From an uncultured Fodinibius sp. (GTDB taxonomy: Bacteria; Bacteroidota; Rhodothermia; Balneolales; Balneolaceae), in assembly GCA_913057775.1 (NCBI GenBank), contig CAJXOG010000001.1, positions 434,001-498,000 of the forward strand: a stretch of 64,000 nucleotides of DNA, written 5' to 3'. Positions 1-8,477 of this stretch are shown in pieces (position 1 is the stretch's first letter; the number at the start of each line of letters is the position of its first letter). Under the pieces are notes generated by a model, which was not told the DNA's origin, made no database searches, and worked only from the letters and a program-made list of their open reading frames with translations. A program made the translations under genes and the position numbers.

Positions 1-1405
1 TTGCACTCAAATCAGAAACTGCTTTGTCCAAACTAAATCCGTTTCCTTCCAGCCGGGCACTGAAATTAAGAGCAGTAGTATCTATGCGCTCAGCAAAGAA
101 AGGACCAATATCTAATCCTTTTCCAACCAATGTTCCCTTATAATTAAATGGTTCTATAAGCTGTGTCTCTCCCTCAACCTCAAGCGATCCAAGTGCGCTC
201 GAAAGCGAAAATTCTCCATTAATATGTTGCAAGCTGCCATTGGCCTGACCAGAAATTGCCAAACTTTGGAGTTCCTCGTTATTGGGAATAGCCAGCGAAT
301 CTAATAACTGGGAAAGGTCTTCATTTCGTAGATTTAATCCTTCAAAACGCAGTTCATATGATAGGTTTTGACGGTCAATTATATTCTTAATAAGACCACT
401 AAAATTTACAAAACTTTCACCAATACCCAGCTCTGCACGATCTATCCAAAGGGAATCAGCAGGTCCCTCTGTCCTAAAATCAATGCTTAGAGACTTTTCA
501 AGATCCGGGGTATAGTCCGTAAAATCAGCGATATCCTGTAGGTCGATGTCACTGGAACGAACATCCAAATCATATTGGGCAGCTTTAAACTGCTTGGTTA
601 CATCAGGCTCTAAGAGATTTACGCCATCCACTTCACCATTAAAAACAAATCGGGAACTGCCTAATGTTAGATAAAAAGAATTAAACTCCAGGAAACGATG
701 ATCGTTGTAAACCTGTCCCGATGCAGAAATATTTTCCACTTGTAGATTTTCAGACTCAGCCATAAACGATTCGATATCCAAATACCTCTGCATTTCACTC
801 CAATCCACAAAAAGCGAAGCATTAATATTAGTCAGTGAAAATGATGACGGAAGATTGCCAATTTGATGATTGTCCGATTCGGCTTCCAGATGAACGTTGC
901 CATTTTCGATTTTCACATTGGGAGCAATAATTTCAATTCTACTCAACCAAGGATCACCGTCTAGGCGCTGGCGTTTTTTAGTTTCCGGTCTTCCTTCAAG
1001 CAATACCAATCTTCCATTTTTATCTGATCGAAGGTTAACTTCAGGTGAATGCAAAGAAAAGCCAACAATCGACAGCTTATTTTGAAGCAATCCCCAAACA
1101 TCAATTTCACTGTCAATCTGCTGAACAGATACCAACGTATCAGTATCGGTCTCACCACTGCGCAGCAAAGCAACATCGTACAAGCTCATTTGAAAAGGTA
1201 AAAAACCATCGACATCCCCAATGTTGAGTTCTGCCTTATATGTTTGTTCTATTTGCCGCTCTATACGGTCCGCCAAATAGTCTTTGGTTACATCAAGCTG
1301 TAAGATACCAATAACAATACCCGAAAGGATAACAGCGGTAAGCAATAGTACAAAGACTATCCTCCAAAAGTATTTCCAACTTTTATATAACCAGCGATAA
1401 AACAC
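1..1405 (-). CDS. TamB/AsmA-like translocation and assembly module protein (C-terminus outside window)
   Basis: A continuous frame runs leftwards from a GTG at 1405 off the window edge, giving about 468 residues. No ATG start is evident, so simple ORF callers miss it. The N-terminus has a basic stretch and one membrane helix (about residues 15-33), then a periplasmic region rich in short beta-strand repeats. An early G-x-L-P-F...L-x-D-V-x-L pattern (about residues 60-75) is typical of TamB N-termini. TamB-family proteins form long hydrophobic beta-taco conduits between inner and outer membrane, for lipid traffic or outer-membrane protein assembly. It follows aroB by 13 bases and looks like the last gene of the NFACT-aroK-aroB operon. 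Family assignment is inferred from architecture; the diagnostic C-terminal TamB domain lies outside the window. Confidence 0.72.
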   Translation of the reverse strand, partial: MFYRWLYKSWKYFWRIVFVLLLTAVILSGIVIGILQLDVTKDYLADRIERQIEQTYKAELNIGDVDGFLPFQMSLYDVALLRSGETDTDTLVSVQQIDSEIDVWGLLQNKLSIVGFSLHSPEVNLRSDKNGRLVLLEGRPETKKRQRLDGDPWLSRIEIIAPNVKIENGNVHLEAESDNHQIGNLPSSFSLTNINASLFVDWSEMQRYLDIESFMAESENLQVENISASGQVYNDHRFLEFNSFYLTLGSSRFVFNGEVDGVNLLEPDVTKQFKAAQYDLDVRSSDIDLQDIADFTDYTPDLEKSLSIDFRTEGPADSLWIDRAELGIGESFVNFSGLIKNIIDRQNLSYELRFEGLNLRNEDLSQLLDSLAIPNNEELQSLAISGQANGSLQHINGEFSLSSALGSLEVEGETQLIEPFNYKGTLVGKGLDIGPFFAERIDTTALNFSARLEGNGFSLDKAVSDLSA

Positions 1406-1418
1406 GTGCGCTCAACAT

Positions 1419-2510
1419 TTATGTATTAAATTTATCAAGGGTGTAGCTCCAACTTTTTTTGAGCAACGAATGATCTTCACAACTGTAAAGATACGGCGAT
1501 CCCCATTCATTCAACAACACTAAACGAATAGTATTATCTTTTACTTTTTTATCAGATTTCATTGCTTCCAAAAGGGCTTTAGTATCTACCGTCAACGGCG
1601 ACATCTGTTTTTTATACAACGATAGGAAAGGGGAAAAACGTGCATCACTAACAGGATGTCCCAGTTCCTTCGAAAAGTGACAGGCCGCAATCATCCCAAT
1701 AAAAACGGCCTCTCCATGGGTAATTTTCCCATAGCCTGATGTCTTTTCAAGAGCATGACCGAAAGTATGTCCAAAATTCAAATACGCTCGTTTACCCGCC
1801 TCAAGCGCATCTTCCTGTACAATATCAGCTTTAATTCGGACACTTTCTTCAACAACTTCAACCCAGCGCTGTTTTGGTGTTAAGGGCTGATGAATCAGCT
1901 CTTTCAACACATCAAATAGCTTGGGATTTCGGATAGCCGCGTATTTCAATATTTCTGCCATCCCTGTAATCCACTCCTTTTGTTCGAGTGTTTCCAGAAA
2001 TGTGATATCCGAAAACACGGCATCAGGCTGATAAAAACTGCCAATCAGATTTTTGCCTGTAGTATGATTAACGCCCGTCTTACCACCGATTGAGCTATCC
2101 ACCATCGCTAACAGCGTGGTTGGCATATGGATAAGCGGTACCCCCCGCAACACTGTGGCAGCAACGAACCCCGCAAGATCACCCGTTACTCCTCCTCCAA
2201 CAGCTAAGATTGGCGTCGATCGCTCTATCCCTATTTCTAATATCTTATTCGTTAAATTGTTCCATTCCGTGACTGACTTTGAAGATTCCCCCTCCGGAAC
2301 TTCAATAAGGTGAATATCTTTAAAATAACTGACTAGCTTTGATACCTTTTCGCTATGCAGTCGGTTTACATTCTCATCAATTAGAACAAAAATTCTATTT
2401 TGATTGTAGTGTGCCTCGCAATACGCTTTAAAGGATTGGCCCAACTGCTGACCAATAGTAATTTTATACTTCTGATTCAACGAAATGCCAACATCAATAA
2501 TATTCGACAT
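1419..2510 (-). CDS. aroB: 3-dehydroquinate synthase
   Basis: Second enzyme of the shikimate pathway, converting DAHP to 3-dehydroquinate with NAD+ and a divalent metal in the cytoplasm. At 363 residues it is full length. The NAD-binding GGGVTGD motif is at 105-111 and the substrate-binding SSIGGKTGVN segment at about 139-148. Metal ligands are visible as E186 (GMAEILKYA), H248 (NFGHTFGH) and H265 (HGEAV). The ATG at 2510 lies inside the 3' end of aroK (17-base overlap), so the two are probably translationally coupled. No SD precedes it. Confidence 0.96.
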   Translation of the reverse strand: MSNIIDVGISLNQKYKITIGQQLGQSFKAYCEAHYNQNRIFVLIDENVNRLHSEKVSKLVSYFKDIHLIEVPEGESSKSVTEWNNLTNKILEIGIERSTPILAVGGGVTGDLAGFVAATVLRGVPLIHMPTTLLAMVDSSIGGKTGVNHTTGKNLIGSFYQPDAVFSDITFLETLEQKEWITGMAEILKYAAIRNPKLFDVLKELIHQPLTPKQRWVEVVEESVRIKADIVQEDALEAGKRAYLNFGHTFGHALEKTSGYGKITHGEAVFIGMIAACHFSKELGHPVSDARFSPFLSLYKKQMSPLTVDTKALLEAMKSDKKVKDNTIRLVLLNEWGSPYLYSCEDHSLLKKSWSYTLDKFNT

Positions 2511-3054
2511 GGTTTCTAATCTTTTTCAGTAATTTTTCGACAATATCCTCAACACTTTTATTACCGTCATTGTGTATTTGAATCACCGCTTGCTCGTATA
2601 ACGGAAGTCGTTCTTCATACAAAGTCGTCAATTCATTTTTTAGCTGTTTTCTACTCTTAGGATTTCCCTGCTCATCCAAAAGTAGCGGCCGGTTTTCGTC
2701 CTGTGATATGCGATCTAAAATAACAGAAATAGGCGTTTCTATAAAAATAAGCAGTCCATTTAATTTCACGTGGTCAACCATATGCTGATTTTGCAAGCTT
2801 CCCCCGCCAAGTGATACCACGCCGTCAAACGCTCTAATCACTTCCAGCAATGCTCGACGTTCAGCAACCCGAAAAGTTGATTCACCAGATTCCCCAAAAA
2901 TTTCGGGGATTGATTGCCCGGTTTGTACTTCGATTTTATTATCCAGATCTAAAAATGATACTTCCAACACCTTGGCTAATTTTCTGCCAATCACTGATTT
3001 TCCGGCACCCATAAATCCGCATAAAAAAATACGATCCGGTAAATTTGAAATCAT
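2494..3054 (-). CDS. aroK: Shikimate kinase
   Basis: Phosphorylates shikimate with ATP, the fifth shikimate-pathway step. 186 residues, normal for the family. The P-loop GFMGAGKS is at 13-20, shikimate-binding acidic residues are in the D-L-D segment (36-38), a GGGS turn is near residue 85, and the lid-region arginine is in ENRPLL. It starts 2 bases after the NFACT gene ends and overlaps aroB by 17 bases, so aroK and aroB are made from one transcript. AroK versus AroL cannot be separated from sequence; aroK is the default. Confidence 0.95.
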   Translation of the reverse strand: MISNLPDRIFLCGFMGAGKSVIGRKLAKVLEVSFLDLDNKIEVQTGQSIPEIFGESGESTFRVAERRALLEVIRAFDGVVSLGGGSLQNQHMVDHVKLNGLLIFIETPISVILDRISQDENRPLLLDEQGNPKSRKQLKNELTTLYEERLPLYEQAVIQIHNDGNKSVEDIVEKLLKKIRNHVEYY

Positions 3055-3056
3055 AG

Positions 3057-4649
3057 TTATACACTTTTAGGCTTCATTGGAGGTACCATTTCAACTTGTT
3101 CATCACGTTCAATCACAACTGCTCCAGGAGCGGCCCCCTTGGGCTTGCGGACATATTTAACTTTGGTATACATAACGGGAGCCGATTTCATGCCGCGCGC
3201 CTTTGAAAAATAAGCCGCATAGCTGGCCGCTTTCAATAGGACGTGCTGCGGCGGATAATCCTTGCGATTCCCCATCCGAATAACCACGTGCGATCCCCCC
3301 ACGCCCCGGGCGTGCAACCAGATATCCTCTTTGTGTGCATGGCTGGTAAGCTGATCGTTGCTTTTTGCACTTTTACCAATCCATATTTCAAATTTTCCCT
3401 CCTTGAATTTCCGAAAGGGCGAAGTAGCCTGATTGTCATCCCCACTGCCATACCCAAAATCTTCGAGCTTCTGCTTATTGTCTTTCACCCAGCTATTCAA
3501 ATCAGGCAAGTGATCAATTTTTCCGATTTCATCCAACAGCTCCTCAACCTGTTCAAGTTCCTTTTTTACTTTTGGCAGACGCTCCCTGGCATTTTGATAC
3601 GATTTCTTGGCATCCTTCGACTTTTCATAATAGTACTCGGCATTATCAGGAATTGATTTATTTTCTTTCAAGGGGATCGTAATCTCTTCATTTTCTTCAT
3701 AAAAGTCCTCAATCGTAATTTCTGTCGTTCCCTCCGTAACCTGCTCATGAGCATGGGCCATCAACAGGTGGCCGTATTTCTCATACTCTTCAGCCCGTTT
3801 TAGACTTTTCTCGGCCTGCTGTAGCTGTGTTATTAAACTTTCTTTTTGGGATTTACTTCGCTCTAAAAACTGAAGAATATCCTCTTTGTTTTCATACAGC
3901 CGACGCAAATGCACTGCATTTTTATAGGCAAAGGCAACACAATCATTGACCTCGTCACACTCTTTTTCGCTGACAATATTCAACCACTCTTTTGACCAGA
4001 GGCAAAAGTCTCCCGTTTTTAAGACTCGGGGATGCGGATCATCCAACAACGCTTGAGTAATCTCATTTGTAAACTCCTTTACTTGTTCCGGAGACATCTC
4101 ATCAACATCGTGTTCCTCGATCAAATACGGCAACAAATTACGAGGCAGAAGCGGATTCACTTCTGTCATCTGATTTTTGGCTGATCGGCGGGGACTCACC
4201 TCCTCCATAAATGTAGGCGCTTCCGGTTTGGGAGGAGCCTCTCCTCTTACTTCAGTAGGATTCTTAAAAGCATCAACAATTAGATCCTCCTCGACCAGAA
4301 AAACATTTGGATTCCCACTGAAAAGCTTAAAAAGCAGATGCTGTCCATTCTCAAAATAGATAGATACCAACCGATCTTTATCCGCCAATTTTATATTGAT
4401 AATCTTTTCGCCTTCAAGCGACTCAAAAAAGTCGATTACATTACTTTTTTTGGGCGGTCGATAGAAATCCAAAAACAGCGCTGTCTCTCTCGGATTCGCA
4501 CTAAAAATCAGTCGCGAAGTCTCGTCATCCCGGCCAATGTACATATGGAGTACATCTTTGTGGGGAGAAATAGCAAAACTAAAAAATGCACCCTCAATTT
4601 TTTCTTTTATCTCGCGGTTTAAATATATTAGCGTGTAAAAGTTGTTCAT
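3057..4649 (-). CDS. NFACT / RqcH-like ribosome quality control protein
   Basis: 530-residue NFACT protein. The N-terminal NFACT-N (fibronectin-binding-A-like) region spans about 1-190 and includes an Asp-Arg pair (D92-R93), equivalent to the tRNA-binding DR motif of Rqc2/RqcH. A long charged coiled coil lies at about 265-390. The C-terminal NFACT-R (DUF814) domain spans about 415-530, with the hallmark DIWLHARGVGGSHVV motif. In Bacillus, RqcH binds obstructed 50S subunits and recruits tRNA-Ala to add alanine tails to stalled chains; the same role is inferred here. It heads the aro operon on the minus strand, is divergent from the gene at 4703, and has no SD. Confidence 0.88.
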   Translation of the reverse strand: MNNFYTLIYLNREIKEKIEGAFFSFAISPHKDVLHMYIGRDDETSRLIFSANPRETALFLDFYRPPKKSNVIDFFESLEGEKIINIKLADKDRLVSIYFENGQHLLFKLFSGNPNVFLVEEDLIVDAFKNPTEVRGEAPPKPEAPTFMEEVSPRRSAKNQMTEVNPLLPRNLLPYLIEEHDVDEMSPEQVKEFTNEITQALLDDPHPRVLKTGDFCLWSKEWLNIVSEKECDEVNDCVAFAYKNAVHLRRLYENKEDILQFLERSKSQKESLITQLQQAEKSLKRAEEYEKYGHLLMAHAHEQVTEGTTEITIEDFYEENEEITIPLKENKSIPDNAEYYYEKSKDAKKSYQNARERLPKVKKELEQVEELLDEIGKIDHLPDLNSWVKDNKQKLEDFGYGSGDDNQATSPFRKFKEGKFEIWIGKSAKSNDQLTSHAHKEDIWLHARGVGGSHVVIRMGNRKDYPPQHVLLKAASYAAYFSKARGMKSAPVMYTKVKYVRKPKGAAPGAVVIERDEQVEMVPPMKPKSV

Positions 4650-4702
4650 GCTTTAAAGAGACGTTCTGGAACGTAAAATTTTGAACTTAATAGGTTGAAA
4701 TA

Positions 4703-5353
4703 ATGACATATCCGATATTCAACTCTGTAGTAAACCGGATAGAAAGTGACTTAAATGAGAGAGACTTAACTATTAATACCTTTCGCACTTGGAATGAAGA
4801 TAGAATAAATGCAACGGGACTGGAAATTGAATTTGATCTCAAACCAAAATCCGATTTTCTAAAAGCATTATCCATAAATTTTGACTGGGATCGATTCCGG
4901 GAAACGGTGTTGGCAAAACAGCTGCAAGGTATGGAAGAACATCCCTTTTTACAGGAAGATAAAATGGTTAGCGCATCCATTTCGCCAGCAATCGATATTG
5001 AAATCACCTGGCTGTTTGATGAAAAAGCTCCCCATCCTACATTGGCAGCCCATAACGGTCACCATCGCTTAGAAGATGCCAGCCAGTGGATGGAGCAAAT
5101 AAGCAAGGAAGTCAACGAATTATTGTCCGATGATGACATCATCACGCGTTGGCATGTTGAGGTTGAAGGATCTGAAAGCGGCAAATATCTATCCGCTGTT
5201 AACCTGATATCCTACTTCCAATATACCCTTCAAGATATGAATAGCCTCAACGATGTGCACGATTTTGTGAGTCGCTGCCTGCAAGAACTGCTCGTAAAAG
5301 CAAACCGCGTGTTACGAATTGCAGACCAAACGCTGGAATCACAAGCTGCATAA
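4703..5353 (+). CDS. Hypothetical cytoplasmic protein
   Basis: 216 residues, not recognised. There is no signal peptide or membrane helix. It is acidic, has a mid-protein His/Trp-rich patch around residues 115-130 and predicted alpha/beta character, and ends in a helical segment. It is transcribed divergently from the NFACT gene across only 53 bases and ends just before a strong bidirectional terminator, so it is probably monocistronic. ATG at 4703 is the only sensible start. Reading frame quality (652 bases without a stop, normal composition) supports it as real; no function can be assigned. Confidence 0.72.
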   Translation: MTYPIFNSVVNRIESDLNERDLTINTFRTWNEDRINATGLEIEFDLKPKSDFLKALSINFDWDRFRETVLAKQLQGMEEHPFLQEDKMVSASISPAIDIEITWLFDEKAPHPTLAAHNGHHRLEDASQWMEQISKEVNELLSDDDIITRWHVEVEGSESGKYLSAVNLISYFQYTLQDMNSLNDVHDFVSRCLQELLVKANRVLRIADQTLESQAA

Positions 5354-5380
5354 ATTACGTAACTACAACTTGATTATATA

Positions 5381-5413
5381 AAAAAAGCCTTCAGAAAATA
5401 TGAAGGCTTTTTT
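5381..5413. terminator. Bidirectional intrinsic terminator
   Basis: A perfect 12-bp inverted repeat (arms 5381-5392 and 5402-5413, loop of 9) has A6 on one side and T6 on the other, so it can terminate both the plus-strand gene ending at 5353 and the minus-strand mini-gene ending at 5433. Confidence 0.9.
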
Positions 5414-5432
5414 GCAAAATCTTATCTTAACA

Positions 5433-5522
5433 CTATTTCTTTTTGTGTCGATTTTTACGCAACCGTTTTTTGCGCTTATGCTTAGCAATTTTTGATCGTT
5501 TTCTTTTCTTTCCACTTGGCAT
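5433..5522 (-). CDS. 29-residue basic AURKAIP1/COX24-like (mS38/bS22-type) putative ribosomal protein
   Basis: A tiny gene encoding MPSGKKRKRSK...RHKKK, 29 residues with about 19 Lys/Arg/His and no acidic residue. The K-K-R-K-R-x-K-x-x-K-H-K-x-K-K-R spacing resembles the AURKAIP1/COX24 C-terminal signature of mitochondrial mS38 and mycobacterial bS22. Very small, very basic ribosomal proteins are also known in Bacteroidota. A textbook SD (GAGGTGA, 5528-5534) sits 5 bases before the ATG, and the terminator at 5381-5413 follows. It lies about 120 bases downstream of HU on the same strand. The family call comes from recalled consensus; ribosome association is inference. Confidence 0.75.
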   Translation of the reverse strand: MPSGKKRKRSKIAKHKRKKRLRKNRHKKK

Positions 5523-5527
5523 AATAA

Positions 5528-5534
5528 TCACCTC
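5528..5534 (-). promoter_or_regulatory. Strong Shine-Dalgarno of the 29-residue basic protein gene
   Basis: Read on the minus strand this is GAGGTGA, 5 bases from ATG 5522. It fixes the start, and it is unusual here because nearly all neighbouring genes lack an SD. Confidence 0.8.
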
Positions 5535-5643
5535 AATTTTTTTATTCGTCGATACCATTGGCATCCGGGATAATAATAACTAATCAAGATACGAATATCC
5601 CCAGAATAAAACCCAAAAAATAAGACTCAAATAAAACGGCTGT

Positions 5644-5943
5644 CTATCCCTCCTCATCTTCCATAACCGATTCATTAACAGCCTCTTTAAAATCTTTCGA
5701 CATTTTTAGCACAGGCACGTACTGCTCTGGCACAATCACTTCTTCGTTTGTCTTCGGATTTCGGGCCACACGTTGAGCTCGCTTTACTACCTTAAAGGTC
5801 CCGAATCCTCTCAACTCTATATGTTCGTTGCGTTTCATTGCATCAATAACCGTTTCCATAAAGCCGTTAACTACAGCCTCGGTTTCAACCTTTGTAAGTC
5901 CTGTTGAAGATGCAATTACATCAACAATGTCTGCTTTTGTCAT
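5644..5943 (-). CDS. HU-family nucleoid DNA-binding protein
   Basis: 99-residue HU/IHF-type protein that bends and compacts DNA as a dimer. Helical N-terminus (MTKADIVDVIA...), then the core GFGTFKVVKRAQR at about 46-58 and the DNA-contacting arm with R-N-P-K-T-N-E at about 61-67. It has a slightly longer acidic C-terminal tail (VMEDEEG) than the 90-residue norm, in keeping with an acidic, halophilic proteome. AAAGGTGA (5950-5957) is a strong SD 6 bases before the ATG. Upstream DNA is AT-rich, as expected for a strongly expressed gene. Confidence 0.95.
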   Translation of the reverse strand: MTKADIVDVIASSTGLTKVETEAVVNGFMETVIDAMKRNEHIELRGFGTFKVVKRAQRVARNPKTNEEVIVPEQYVPVLKMSKDFKEAVNESVMEDEEG

Positions 5944-6159
5944 ATAACGTCACCTTTTTATAATCACTATTAACCATTGTTCCTTTTAAATATAAGTACA
6001 TTAATCAACTATAACGATTGCACTTACATATAATCATTTTAACGTTTTTTAATGGTTTGTCATAGCAGATTATCAATTAAACTTAAAAAATTCGAAAATC
6101 TTTTTATACCTTCCGCTTGATTGTTTCTAAAAAATAACCACAAGAATATTTATTAAAAC

Positions 6160-7830
6160 ATGGAAACATTTGATCAAATTATAAGCTGGCTTGTAGATCT
6201 CATCTGGAATACTCCCGAAGCCATGCCCGCCATGGTGGTCATATTATTGGCCTTCGGAATCTATATAACAGTACGTTTAGGCTTTATTCAAATTCGAAGA
6301 TTCGGTCACGGACTCAAAGTTGTAACCGGCTTTTATGATGATCCTGAAGACGAGGGGGACATTAATCACTTTCAAGCTCTAACCACAGCCCTGTCGGCAA
6401 CGGTAGGTATTGGTAACATTGCGGGGGTAGCACTTGCCATACACTACGGTGGACCGGGCGCATTATTCTGGATGTGGGTAACAGCTTTATTTGGAATGGC
6501 GATCAAATTTACCGAGGTAACACTGGCTCAAGAATATCGAGGATCAAATCCTGATGGTACCGTCTCAGGCGGACCGATGTACTATATTGAAAAAGGACTT
6601 GGAGAAAACTGGAAATGGTTGGCTATAGCATTTGCCATTTCTGCTGCTATTTGTGCATTTCTTACCGGTAATGCCGTACAGGCCAATACGGTTGCCGATG
6701 TTATGAAAACGGATTTTCAAATTCCCGTTTGGATAACAGGACTTATTACAGCCAGTTTAGTTGCAGCTGTTGTTCTTGGCGGTATTAAACGAATTGGAAA
6801 AGTAACATCGCGCCTCGTCCCATTTATGGGCATTATCTATGTATTAGGCGCTTTAGTTATTCTTATGATCCACTACGATGCTGTCATTCCTTCACTTGTG
6901 GCTATTGTCAGCAACGCTTTTAATCCAACAGCCGGAGCCTTGGGCGTTGGCTCGGGAGCGCTGATATTTACACTGAGCTACGGTGTTCAGCGAGGCTTAT
7001 TCTCTAACGAAGCAGGCCAGGGATCAGCTCCTATTGCCCACTCGGCAGCAAAAACCGACCAGCCTGTTCGCGAAGGTGTTGTTGCACTGCTCGAGCCTTT
7101 TATTGATACCCTTGTTATCTGTACAATGACCGGACTGGTAATTATTTCTACCGGTGCTTGGGATATGCAGCATAAATCATCCATTGATCCCACTGCTGAC
7201 ATTGTCTCCTACACCTACACCCAAACAACGGATGGCACAGAACAGGCCGAAGATGCGCCCGTGCTTTATTTTGAAAACGGAGTACCTACCAATGGAGAAA
7301 TGACACACTATGAGGCTCCTGTTGACACAATGTTTACTGATGAAGCCTACACTACGCCATTTAACGGTCGTATTGAATTGTCGCCACGACAAAACAACGA
7401 CAGCTATCAAGGGACTGCCGTATATTCTTCTGATGATTCTCAATTGAATAATCTCCACGGTGGAGTCGTTCAAAACGGTGCCCCACTGACATCAGCCGCT
7501 TTTGAACGGGGATTAGCACCTATTTTCCCGGGTGGCGGATATCTGGTGACTTTTGCCGTGCTTCTGTTTGCTATATCAACTTCCATAAGCTGGAGTTACT
7601 ACGGCGACCGTGCCGCGCAATATCTGTTCGGCTTTGAGTCCATCTTCTGGTACCGCCTCGCTTTTGTAGGAATGCACTTTTTCGGCGCTATTGTTACTCT
7701 CACGACCATCTGGGCGTTCGGTGATGTGATGCTGGGTCTGATGGCCTTCTTCAACATCATTGCACTTTTTGCTCTGTCAGGAGTTGCTTACAAAATCACC
7801 AAGAAATACTTTGAAAATCCAGATGTATAA
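6160..7830 (+). CDS. Sodium:alanine/glycine symporter (AGCS family) with large extracytoplasmic insertion
   Basis: Na+-coupled amino-acid importer of the inner membrane. The AGCS signature is clear: ALSATVGIGNIAGVA at about 81-95, GMAIKFTEV at about 114-122, SGGPMYYIEKGLG at about 136-148, and SNEAGQGSAP near 285. At 556 residues it is about 100 longer than usual. The excess is one hydrophilic, acidic block at about 338-432, between a helix ending STGAW and the resuming GGVVQNGAPLTSAAF segment, so it is probably an extracytoplasmic loop. The gene starts an apparent operon; upp follows after 11 bases. Substrate is inferred from family. Confidence 0.93.
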   Translation: METFDQIISWLVDLIWNTPEAMPAMVVILLAFGIYITVRLGFIQIRRFGHGLKVVTGFYDDPEDEGDINHFQALTTALSATVGIGNIAGVALAIHYGGPGALFWMWVTALFGMAIKFTEVTLAQEYRGSNPDGTVSGGPMYYIEKGLGENWKWLAIAFAISAAICAFLTGNAVQANTVADVMKTDFQIPVWITGLITASLVAAVVLGGIKRIGKVTSRLVPFMGIIYVLGALVILMIHYDAVIPSLVAIVSNAFNPTAGALGVGSGALIFTLSYGVQRGLFSNEAGQGSAPIAHSAAKTDQPVREGVVALLEPFIDTLVICTMTGLVIISTGAWDMQHKSSIDPTADIVSYTYTQTTDGTEQAEDAPVLYFENGVPTNGEMTHYEAPVDTMFTDEAYTTPFNGRIELSPRQNNDSYQGTAVYSSDDSQLNNLHGGVVQNGAPLTSAAFERGLAPIFPGGGYLVTFAVLLFAISTSISWSYYGDRAAQYLFGFESIFWYRLAFVGMHFFGAIVTLTTIWAFGDVMLGLMAFFNIIALFALSGVAYKITKKYFENPDV

Positions 7831-7841
7831 CCACAACTATT

Positions 7842-8477
7842 ATGTCTGATTTCAAGAATGTAACGCTAATAAAACATCCCGTAGTAAACAGAGATTTAAC
7901 GATACTGCGGGATGTAAATACTAACATCTCTGAATTCAGGGCAGCTATTAAGCGTATAGCTATGATTCTGGCTTATCACGCGCTAAAGGAACTGCCCCAA
8001 ACTACCTTTGAGGTCGAAACACCGATCCAAAAAACAACCGGATACGATATTGATCAGGGGGTGATGGTGGTTCCGATATTACGTGCCGGTCTCAGCCTTT
8101 CTGACGCCCTCCTTCAATTTATTCCAGATGCCCGCGTTGGCCATCTGGGTATGGAACGAGATGAGAAAACACATCAGCCGGAAGACTATTATTCCAACAT
8201 TCCAGATGGCGTTGAAGATGACATGGTGCTTGTGGTAGATCCCATGTTGGCAACCGGGGGCAGTGCCCACGATGCCCTCTCCTTTTTAGAAGATAAGGGA
8301 GCACAACATTTACGGTTTGTGTCATTAATTTGTGCGCCTGAGGGATTGAAAAAACTCGAAGAAGAACATCCCAATGTACATACCATAACCGCAGCTATCG
8401 ATGATCATTTAAACGATGATGCCTTTATCGTACCCGGATTAGGTGATGCAGGTGACCGATATTTTGGAACAACATAA
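7842..8477 (+). CDS. upp: Uracil phosphoribosyltransferase
   Basis: Pyrimidine salvage enzyme converting uracil plus PRPP to UMP. 211 residues, full length. The PRPP-binding loop VVDPMLATGGSAHDAL is at about 129-144, the substrate-proximal GVMVVPILRAGL segment at about 71-82, and the C-terminal uracil-binding PGLGDAGDRYFGT motif is intact. It sits 11 bases after the symporter gene, and its 3' end overlaps the predicted lptC start by about 30 bases. Confidence 0.96.
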   Translation: MSDFKNVTLIKHPVVNRDLTILRDVNTNISEFRAAIKRIAMILAYHALKELPQTTFEVETPIQKTTGYDIDQGVMVVPILRAGLSLSDALLQFIPDARVGHLGMERDEKTHQPEDYYSNIPDGVEDDMVLVVDPMLATGGSAHDALSFLEDKGAQHLRFVSLICAPEGLKKLEEEHPNVHTITAAIDDHLNDDAFIVPGLGDAGDRYFGTT

